A stretch of 64,000 nt of DNA, taken from Oscheius onirici (taxonomy: Eukaryota; Nematoda; Chromadorea; Rhabditida; Rhabditidae). Position numbers and translations under genes: made by a program. The stretch covers positions 3,720,001 to 3,784,000 of the forward strand of contig OW051472.1 of NCBI GenBank assembly GCA_932521025.1. The letters run 5' to 3'. Positions 55,990 through 64,000 of this stretch are shown here, one piece after another. Positions within the stretch are counted from its first letter, which is position 1, and every line of letters starts with the position of its first letter. Below the pieces are notes generated by a model. The model saw only the letters and a list, made by a program, of their open reading frames with translations. It was not told the DNA's origin and searched no databases.

Positions 55990-56028
55990 AATAATCGCAC
56001 CCCGCGCTCCGCGCGGGGTGCGATTATT
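55990..56028. repeat. Perfect 18-bp GC-rich hairpin
   Basis: The left stem at 55990-56007 (AATAATCGCACCCCGCGC) and the right stem at 56011-56028 pair completely around the loop TCC, near the right end of the hAT-like element. Confidence 0.85.
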
Positions 56029-56322
56029 ATTATTTTTTGATTTAGTTCTAGAATGCGCTATAATATAACCAACTTCATTTTTGGTCCCATCCCGGTCCGA
56101 CGGCCAAGTCTGCGGACCGGGCCTGGAACCACCGGCCCGGCCCGGAGCCATGTCTACGAGATCGTTTCTTTGCAAGAAGAACGAGGAAGGTACGCAATGG
56201 CGCTGTCGCATTTTTGTTCACACGAGCAATTGGTAAATGACGTCGACATTCAGCTCACGCTTGTTTCTTACTGGATTTTCTTTTCTTTCTGTTACTCCCC
56301 TAACAAAAAAGCAATTTCAGGT

Positions 56323-57153
56323 ATGTTAGGCCTAACAGCAAGAACATTAGTGCCGAAGCCGTCATCTTCTATCAGTTTGGCGAGAGGAATCGCGAACATT
56401 CCTGTTCACGAAAGACACATTCGCTTTGATCCAAAAGAAGGCAGAAAACGACCATCACAGGATGTGCTAGACAGGTTTGTAAACTATGTTTGCTTTCTTT
56501 TCTTTCAAATTCCTGCAAGTTTATTTTTGCGACATCATTTCGGCGAATTTGCCTTCGTTGTCACGGAAGTTATGAAGAAAATGGTAGTTTTTGTGCTTTT
56601 AAAATATGGTATTTTGCAGATTCAAACGACTGAATAATGGAATGTGGATCCGAGCACATCAAGGAAAGAACAAGCTGCGCTACATGAAAGACGAAACATG
56701 GCAGACGACCAGCTTGTACTACGAGACTTGTACCAAAGTTCGTTTCTTTTTCATTCCTCGACAATTTTCTTTCAGGACGAGTGTGAAATGCTTGACAAGA
56801 TGATGACGCCGTTCTGGCTTCGCCCAAAGCATTACCCAGATGATCCCTACAAGGTAAACTTTCGTGATATAGTGAGGCAACGCATGTTTCCAGGCATATC
56901 ACGTTCGTCACGATATATCAGGACCTAGAGTCGATGACAAAGGACGTTTCTTGAGAGAAAGACGAAAGGTGAGGGCTTTGTTGTTTTGAATTCTCGAAAT
57001 CTCTCGAGGACAGTTTTGTTCACCAGCAATTTTTTTGCGTTGTCGTAGAGACAATGTATGTATTACAAACACGTTCAAATCTTTCAATTAATTGTTTGTT
57101 CTCAGGTTCTTCTTGACGACGCGACGTCGGATAAGTACTTCAGTGATCGATGA
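56323..57153 (+). CDS. MRPL35: Mitochondrial large ribosomal subunit protein bL35m
   Basis: A structural protein of the mitochondrial 39S subunit, about 165 residues in five exons. The N-terminus [20 protein letters not shown] looks like a mitochondrial targeting peptide. The conserved part includes [20 protein letters not shown] and [20 protein letters not shown], which align with human [20 protein letters not shown] and LWVRRKAGYKKKLWKK. The C-terminal half includes DEMLDK-like [20 protein letters not shown] and DDPYKAYHVRHD, matching human [27 protein letters not shown]. A short extension follows ([20 protein letters not shown]). The ATG is 2 bp after the acceptor GCAATTTCAG; an upstream non-coding exon or a spliced leader must provide the 5' end. 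The stop TGA is at 57151-57153. Confidence 0.92.
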
Positions 57154-60100
57154 ATCTACATAATCTTCGGAATAATTTCATAGTCAGTTGTTGCTCTTGT
57201 TGATCGTTTGCAAATTGAATAGAACTTTTTTTAATCTAATGTTTCAAATTGTTTGCTCTCAACAAAGTGGATGAAGGTTCGTGAAGAAAATACGGTGAGT
57301 TGCAAGCCCCGTCAAAAGTATAACTTTCCGGTTATACGAACTTCACTTTTCGAGATCAGCCTTTTTCATAAGCCCAAAATTATGGAATGTCTAATCAACG
57401 AGTATTCAGATATCTCGAGCGTAAGCAATCGGCTGCAATTCAAAATTGGAGCCTGTGGAACCCGTAGATAACTAAGTGAAGTAATACGGGTGACACTAGA
57501 GGGATAAGATAATAAATGAAGGCAGGGCGGACTTACGTTGGTTTCTAATTGATCTTGTCCTTAGTTTCCCATGCTTTCCTCCAAGTCGAATGTGCATCAT
57601 CGAAGCGATCGCCGACCTTCCAGCCCAGTACTTCGTCTAATGGAACAAGCCCTTCAGGACTTCAAAGATTCTGTCACGGCTGTGACTTCACTGTCGCTAT
57701 ATTGGATCCACCTCTGGATCCGGACGCTAACGAAACTCATTCAGGTGGTAATACTTAGCTGTGGATGAAGACGATGCCATCGTAGATTGTCCCAGAACTA
57801 TGAGCTCTGCACCTCCTGTCTCTTCATCCCAAACACGGCGGCTTCTCTCTGACTTTTCTCAGGTAGTCAGTATAATCTTCACGCCTTGAAACATTTCCTC
57901 ATGGTTGTAACTCAAGCAGTCGTCGACCAGAGACTTGTGTTTCACCAGAAAACCCGTTTGAAAACTACTGGTTGACAGTCCGGTGCTAGACGAAGACAGG
58001 AAGAACTGAAACGAGATTTTTTTTAGAACGGAGCAATCTATTGCTTACTTGATAGCATAGGAACTTTGAAAACCTTTCCGTATTGAAGATGGGCGAGACT
58101 CAACAAGTTTGTTTCAGAACTTGAATCATTTTGTCTCTTCATCATGTACACTCGAGTGACGACTTCTCTGAGTGAGACTCCCCTTGGTTAGTTCAGGCTG
58201 CATCTCCTTACAGAACTCGTTGTCGATTGTACTTGTGTCGCTTGTCCATCTCTTCAACTTTGATTGCTACAGTCTGCTGATAGAAGACGCGGTTGACAGA
58301 CCCAGACTCAGTAGCAAACCTGAAAATATTTTTTTTGGTTTCGACGAGAAAACTATTGTAATTGAATCTGCGGTAATTCCATCCAGGGCATCTTCTCAGG
58401 ACGAGCATTTCTAGATGAGCATCGGTTGGCTGGAGAAGAACATCAGTGGAATGGCAGTTAAGAACTCTCTTAGTTCAAGAGTGAGATACAATAGCAGAGA
58501 ATGTCGACGCAGATGAAGTCGAGACGGTGTCCTTTCAGAAGCAGCAACCTGAAATAAAACTTTAAATAATTCAATTGAATTTAAAGTTACTTTTGAGACT
58601 CCTTCAGACGGGCTTCTTTTGACATCAGGACATGTAGTTGACCACAGTAGCCATCCCGCAATGAACAGGAACAGAGTCTAGAAGTCGTCGAAGCTGGTCA
58701 TGTCGAAGCTGGACTGCAAGGGCACAATCCTCGAGAACTGGAGTTTGTCCAACTAGATCCATCAGGTAGACGATGTGAATGAGCAAGAATCTAAACAGTT
58801 CCCGCTCTGGGAGTAAATGGAAAATGAGTCAAGAAAGGCAAGAGTGGATTAGACAGTGCACTAGACCTGTAGGTCTGACAGGCTAATGAGCCGTTTGAAA
58901 GGGGTCAGAACAAACTAAAGAATAAGTATTGAGGCTATTTCCCAGTGTCTTGAAAAAGACGTTCGAATTCTGATGAACTCAATCAGCAAGAATGGAGGAA
59001 TAGGCACCCGAAGTGCAAACACTATCAGCCATTGGAATGGCTAGTAATCATAGCAATAGTGAATGTGTCTCAGTCTCGTGAGAGACAAGAGAGTTTTTGA
59101 GAACTCGGTAGGAAATAAAGAATGAAACTCGTGCTCGAAGCACTTTGAGCCGGATGGGCCATCGGGCATTTGCAAGGCAAGAATGTGAAAGAATGGTCTT
59201 GAGAAAGACGAGTGACTACTGATGACTCGATTGAAAAGAATGAACTAAGGCCATGAGAGACCATCAGCCCATGAACCTGTTCAGAGTTGTCGCCACAACT
59301 GGTAGCCCTCTGAAATACCGACCATCACCATTTCCGTTCCCATCTCCGAAGGGAATGACCCGAAATGCCCTACTTGCCCGTATTTTTGAAACGCAATTTA
59401 CTCGTCTAGTGGTAGTTTCGGATTTCTGCTAGCCCTGCTTTATCTTTTTTTTTTGGGGGATTTTTCGAGCTCTTTTGATTTTATTTTTTTGTCCAAGCTT
59501 TTCGGCTGCCCAAGCACATCCTGATGTTGGCGTGAGGAGGAGAAGAAAGAATGAAGAATCCGTGGCAGAGAATCCAGAGTTGAAAGAACTTGATCGACAG
59601 CTCCTATCCGTGCGACTTCGGAGCTGGATACCTGACATCCTAGGCTGAAGACCTGACTAAGATGCGTCCTGAACACGTCGAAAGCCTGAAGAAAGTCCTC
59701 GTCCGAAAGCAGCAGCTGGTCCTCGGTGGCAAAGAAGGCATTGGAGAGTAGAGAAAGCAGCCATCCAGCGTGAAGCAGAGGAAGATATCATCCACAGTCC
59801 AAAGGAAAGGAGGGGACTAAACGTTGAGGCAGAAGGTGAGCGGACTTCTCCAGAAAGGACAGCTGGTCTTGTAGACGGCAAAAGGTTTGGAGACTTCGTT
59901 CCGGAAAGAGCACATCGGAGAGTCGAGACTGAACAGCAGGAGTCCAGAAAGAGGATCATCAGAGCATCGAGGAGAAGAGAAGGGCTTGTCTTAGACAAAA
60001 GGAAGGCCAGAGCGAAGAGAACAGCAAGCGGCTTGTCGTTGAGAGCTGAGGCGGCCGGAGTGAAGGGACAGAAAGAGCAGCTGGTCCTCGAAGACGGCAA

Positions 60101-60834
60101 ACGGCTTGAAGGCTTCGATCCGGAATGAAGTACATCGGAGAGCAGAGACAGAATGAAGCCGGAAGCAGCCATCAGAAGACGAAGAGAACGGCTCATCAGA
60201 GGAGAGAAGAGAAGTGAAGAGTCAGGAAAGGGCTCTCGTATGTCTTAGCAACTTAGTCAGGGCACCCGAGATGAACAGGTTGGTCGATTTGAAGAGCGTC
60301 AGGACGCAGAATGAAAGAAATGAAGAGAAGACGGTGTTGAAAGAATTAACAGCCTGATCGGGCACACGAAATCGATCGGCTGGTTGTGCTTGGGCGGACT
60401 CTTTTTTTTAACCCTTTTCATCTTTTAGCGTTTTAGTGCTTGCGTATGAACTGCTTCGTCCTACACTAACCACTAGACAAGTTGCGAGCAAGCGCGAATG
60501 TGCAAAAGAGGCGCGCTCAAGTAGGACACCCAGTCGGATAGGAACTCGAATGGGTCAAGCCAGTAAAAGCAGAAAGGCATACAAAGTTTTCCCAGTTACA
60601 TGACGACACCATGTCCCGGGAAGCTGTTCTGTTCCGCTGTTCCGGGTAGACTTGTCCGAGAGAGACCGAGAACTTCAAAGGGGCCCCCTGTACCCGAAGG
60701 AACTCGACGCAACCGTCTTGTAACCTCCCCGACCCGGGATCGTGTCAAATCGGAGTTCAAGTTGGTCAAGAATTTCTAAAAATGGGGCCGGGGAATGTCT
60801 TAGCCATCCAGCGGTGCCCATAATCAGGTTCGGC
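57154..60834. other. 3.7-kb stretch with weak frames and degenerate repeats
   Basis: A plus-strand exon may begin at ATG 57571 (MLSSKSNVHHRSDRRPSSPV) and end at GT 57742, but I could not extend it. Between 59.69 and 60.18 kb are degenerate direct repeats about 210 bp apart. The minus-strand frame there (59657-60196) is Ser/Leu-rich and probably a by-product of the repeats. Confidence 0.35.
59690..60180. repeat. Degenerate direct repeats, period about 210 bp
   Basis: Blocks starting near 59868 and 60078 share CAGCTGGTC, then GACGGCAAA, GGCTT or GTTTGG, CATCGGAGAG and GAGAC in the same order. A partial third copy with AGCAGCTGGTCCTCG lies near 59713. Confidence 0.55.
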
Positions 60835-62609
60835 TCACCGGTGCCGAAAACCTCTACTAGGACGGGACTTTGTAAAAACGCAGCACTGCAAAACCCCACC
60901 ACCCGGTGACGGACCCTCGTTTGACCCGAAATAGGCGTGAATGTGGAAGTGACTGAGACGGATCACCTGAGGCGAATCAGCTGCCTTTAACCGCTCCAGG
61001 AAAAGGCTTCCGAGAAAATCAAACCCGATTGATGATTGAATGCTCTGGCTGCTCGAGTGGGCCGAGTCGTCGCCGCTGTCCTCATCCGACGTCAGGTATT
61101 GGTTGACGTAGTGGTGGGGATGGGACAGGTCCCGAACTGCAAATTCTGGAGGGGGCAGTCCTGGAGGTGGCGTGGTGACGGGCGAGGTGTTGGACACACT
61201 CAAGCAGCGGCCAGTGTTCTAAAAATAAAGGTATTTTTTTTGTCTCTTTCAATAGTTTTTGGGGGGATAATTGTGCACTTTCATTTGACTACCATATTCC
61301 TACTGTTTCTTAATCTCTTTTACGAATATAATACGCGTATTTTCAGATATCGTGTCGCTAGAGGGAGCTGCTGCCCTTTCAACATCTACTGGATGCCATA
61401 CCATCCCTTCTAGGAGTCTTGTCGGTAAATTTTTCTTTGAATTTGTTCCGAAAATGTCAATTCTTGGTTTGTTTGAATGATTGCTTTCAGAAGTCATGCT
61501 CTCCTTCTCTCCTCCGAAGAGGACTCTTCAGATCATGGAGATACTCATCCGTCTCCGTCACTACTGCAGTCACTACTACAGCTAGCGTGAAAGGAGTCTT
61601 CAGAAGGACACGGTCAAGTTAGTTTGAACTCTTTCTCTACTTGTTTCTCGTTTGTACTGAATCTGTAATAGAACCCACCTCATATGAACGGGAATGCCTG
61701 GCACCGGGCGTTTCCATTGGCTCAAGGATCCTGCCGCTTCCGACGTCTGCCACCGCACGCACGAGAGCTTCAGAGCGGACATGATGGCGAGACGGATGGA
61801 TCCGAGCACTTTTCCTATTGGTTTCCGAAGATTCTTCGTCCTCATCCGACGTGTAGTAGTCAACGTAGAGAGGATTGTCGATGTTGGTGACGTCGCCGGG
61901 GTGCGAGATGGAGACAGGCACCGGGTGAAGAATTTCGGCTGGCAGACGGTATTCCGGGCCAGGGTGTTGTGACCAGTAGGTGGCGGCGCTCTAGAATTGA
62001 TGGATTTACAACGATTCTTTGATGTTTATCTTTTTAACATTCGGGGTTTACAGTCCTTAGTTCAGTAATTTCCTAACCAAAAACTCCATAGGTCTCTCAA
62101 AACGCGACTCTTTTTGATAACTACTTTCACTAACGATCATTGAATGTTCTCGACGTCTAATTCGTGGGCTCCGTTTCCATGTTTGTTTTGCTCGTCCGTT
62201 TGCATTCAGATTCAGACTGTGGATGATCGTAGGAACGAAAAAAATAATGAAAGAGTATGATTACTCACTGTTTACTATCAGAAAACTGACAATTCTTAGC
62301 GGTTCGATTACAAACGGGGGTATTTTTTGGGTTACAATTTCAGAAAAAAAAGTTTTTACCTCGTAAAAGGGGCGAGGCACGCCCTCCGTCGTAGGAGACG
62401 GGACGGTCCTCTCATCGGCGGTCTTCTTGCCGGGCTTGGGGGTGGTCGGCTGGACGGTGTTGGGGTCCTGGACTGGGTCCGTAGAAGCATCGACGGCAGA
62501 GGTCCCTCTGGTGGAGGACTTGCCGAAGAGCTGGCCGACAAAGGTCTTGACAGATCTGAAAATTGAAAATTATAGAGGAAAAAAGTTACGACTACCTAAT
62601 GAGAGACAT
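60835..62609 (-). CDS. Proline/serine-rich protein with duplicated acidic YTSDED exons
   Basis: Exon 1 is short (MSLIR, ending near 62596). Exon 2 is basic and Thr/Pro-rich (SVKTFVGQLFGKSSTRGTSA, then [20 protein letters not shown]). Exon 3 (about 61662-61991) contains SAATYWSQHPGPEYRLPAEI and DNPLYVDYYTSDEDEESS. The last exon (from about 61219) starts NTGRCLSVSNTSPVTTPPPG and contains HHYVNQYLTSDEDSGDDSAH. It ends SRPSRGFRHR with the stop at 60835. The two acidic blocks look like diverged copies of one exon, so tandem exon duplication is likely. An alternative last exon (about 61490-61605, TPFTLAVVVTAVVTETDEYL) also joins in frame. No enzyme domain, signal peptide or membrane helix is evident. 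Acidic Ser-Asp-Glu motifs are possible CK2 sites. The family is unknown. Confidence 0.5.
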
Positions 62610-63059
62610 TGGTGCGTTGTGAAGAAACTTTCCGTTCACGTAAAACTTAAAAACGCTAAAAATCTTTATTTTAGAGACCTATTTGCTCAAAACTTTGAAA
62701 AGCGTTGAGATTTTGACTTGACAAGATACTTGTCAAAACTTGTCAACCTTTAAGACACTAGAAGCGAAATAAACTGCAAAGGACGTCGTCTACTATCCAC
62801 GTCACGTTTTCTTTTAGATTCTGTTCTAGTTTTGTCTATTTTGCTTCAATTTTTTTTATTCAATGATTTTTTTTGTCAATTTTCAGGGTTCTGGTAGAGC
62901 GATGACGACTTCTGGAATTCCATGAGGACCAGTCTGGAGGACAACTAGTTGATTTAGCGAAGGAGGAACGGACAAGACTCAATTGAAGACCCTCTGTGGA
63001 AGAACGGTGGTCTCAACGAGGCGACGGATAGAAGAGGAACATGGTGGCCGGCTCAAAAA

Positions 63060-63600
63060 AAAAAGTTCAAGAAAAATGCTGCAGATCAAATGTCAAGAGC
63101 GGTGGCGGACGAGCCGAATAATGCCGAGAAGATCGGTCTGTTCTTCTGTAAGCGGGGAGACGAAAAGACGGATTTTCCGTACGGGTCATGCCCAATTTTG
63201 GCCGATTCATCCTGAACGAGGCGAGCTGTAGGGAAAATGGTTGCAGTAACAAGACGAGACTATTTCTGCAGATCAAGAGAGTCGGAAGATACAGAGTGTA
63301 GACGAGTCGAATCGCTGAACAAGACGCAGAAAAAAAACGAGGAAATGGCATTACAGGTGTTGGCCGCTGTATGTGGATATGGCGAGACGAAAAGCTGGAA
63401 TAAAAAAGTGTCCAAATTTGTAAAAAGAGGCCTGCATGAGACACAAAAGACTTCTGGAGATCAAGGCAGTTGGAAGAAGCTGCGATGTGTCGCTCACTTG
63501 AATGATGTTAGACGAGTCGAAACACTGGACAAGCCGCAGGGCGACGAAGAAACGGAGTGAGAGTTACGCTGTCTGCTGGAAGTGGAAATGGAGAGACGAA
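63060..63600. repeat. Diverged tandem repeat, period about 210 bp
   Basis: AGACGAGTCGAATCGCTGAA near 63300 and AGACGAGTCGAAACACTGGA near 63512 start parallel blocks. Both blocks then contain GACGCAGA or GCCGCAGG, a GCTG region and a GGCGAGACGAAA or GGAGAGACGAAA element. The preceding CAGATCAAG-like element is repeated with the same spacing. Confidence 0.55.
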
Positions 63601-63866
63601 ACGATGACGTTTGCACACTGGCCATGCTCAATTTTTTTTTTGCTGGAATCGTCCCCTACTCTCCGACTGCTGATAGACGAAGAACGAGTGGATTTGCCGT
63701 GTTCTGTGATTGTGTTCATTTAGGTTGTTGTTAGAAGTCGGTTCACCCGTATAATTTCAGTGAAGAATTTGCGTCAAATTGTATTTCTGTCCCTTGCGAA
63801 ACCTCGCAAGAACTCTCATCGTTGAGACCCAAGTTCCTGTCCGGATCTAGGAGAAACGAATAGAAC

Positions 63867-63872
63867 TTTATT
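63867..63872 (-). promoter_or_regulatory. Polyadenylation signal of a partial minus-strand gene
   Basis: The minus strand reads AATAAAG about 45 bp beyond the proposed stop at 63917, in a suitable position for 3' end formation. Confidence 0.45.
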
Positions 63873-63916
63873 AGTATGTACAAAACGAAGCTCAGGCTCT
63901 TAAAGATCATCATATA

Positions 63917-64000
63917 TCACAACCGCATCGAAACAGACGAGTTGTTGGATGCCCTCCGTTCCTCTTTCAACGAGTCTCTCTTTTTCTGAGCCCTCTCCCT
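63917..64000 (-). CDS. 3' end of a gene that continues beyond the window
   Basis: The minus strand from the window edge reads RERAQKKRDSLKEERRASNN and then SSVSMRL before TGA (63917-63919), with AATAAA downstream. Only 27 codons are visible. The highly charged Arg/Lys/Glu composition would fit a nuclear or coiled-coil protein, but no identity can be given and the frame itself is not certain. Confidence 0.4.
   Translation of the reverse strand, partial: RERAQKKRDSLKEERRASNNSSVSMRL

Larger units (their letters stand above)
54434..56156. mobile_element. Non-autonomous hAT-like element, 1.72 kb, 8-bp TSD
   Basis: The inverted ends TAGACATGGCT (54434-54444) and AGCCATGTCTA (56146-56156) are flanked by the same 8 bp, CGAGATCG (54426-54433 and 56157-56164). 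GC-rich subterminal motifs of the GGCCCGGGCCTG type lie just inside both ends, as in many hAT elements. No transposase motif was seen. A long inverted repeat (54582-55264) and a strong hairpin (55990-56028) lie inside and suggest nested insertions. Confidence 0.82.
53933..56322. other. Spacer dominated by a hAT-like element
   Basis: It holds the 3' region of SH3BP5, the transposable element at 54434-56156, and a likely non-coding first exon of MRPL35 (about 56166-56231, ending GAGCAATTG before GTAAATG). Confidence 0.5.
62610..63916. other. Intergenic stretch with degenerate tandem repeats
   Basis: No gene was modelled. Between 63.06 and 63.6 kb the plus strand has at least two diverged copies of a unit of about 210 bp (both with AGACGAGTCGAA). 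A plus-strand frame of 107 codons (63237-63560) spans them but has no domain. Confidence 0.4.

Noticed and set aside
59657-60196. 180-codon minus-strand frame as a gene
   Set aside because: It lies over degenerate repeats, is dominated by Ser and Leu, and has no splice context or domain.

Overview
This window is from a small, gene-dense animal genome. Genes carry many short introns (often 36-50 bp, GT-AG, T-rich tail ending in CAG or TAG), the encoded proteins are metazoan, and co-oriented genes sit only 100-300 bp apart. Nematode or another ecdysozoan is the best guess. It rests on the very short introns, an ET/Ly6-type cysteine module, an orphan peptide-type GPCR, and strong 3' splice sites 2-20 bp upstream of many start codons with no visible 5' exon, as spliced-leader trans-splicing would leave. 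All gene models were spliced by eye; exon ends are approximate.

Left part (0-20 kb): a secreted ET/Ly6-like protein (minus), then a tight minus-strand run of RNA polymerase III largest subunit (POLR3A), PIG-F, NPRL2 and maleylacetoacetate isomerase (GSTZ1). Next come a small secreted peptide and a type I membrane protein (plus) and a class A GPCR (minus) whose second intron carries a fold-back transposon.

Middle (20-32.7 kb): a 7-kb stretch without a recognisable host gene that holds a complete 904-bp mini LTR retrotransposon (25167-26070; TSD, primer-binding site, polypurine tract) and a TIR element. It is followed by four tightly packed membrane-protein genes in alternating orientation (27.7-30.8 kb), one a METTL24/FkbM-like methyltransferase, and by a lysine-rich secreted protein.

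Right-middle (32.7-45.3 kb): a second minus-strand run. It contains PNUTS/PPP1R10, an uncertain acidic protein, the inner nuclear membrane protein Samp1/TMEM201, an unidentified gene, a 3-beta-HSD-type dehydrogenase, and a phosphoglycolate-phosphatase-type HAD enzyme that unusually starts with a membrane anchor.

Right (45.3-64 kb): a small basic protein, SH3BP5 (Rab11 GEF) with a fold-back element in an intron, a 1.72-kb hAT-like element with an 8-bp TSD, and mitochondrial ribosomal protein bL35m (MRPL35). The last part holds repeat-rich DNA with roughly 210-bp degenerate repeats, a proline/serine-rich gene with duplicated acidic motifs, and the 3' end of one more minus-strand gene. The two minus-strand runs look like candidate operons. 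Most other genes appear functionally unrelated to their neighbours. I found no prokaryotic-type system, CRISPR array, rRNA or convincing tRNA.
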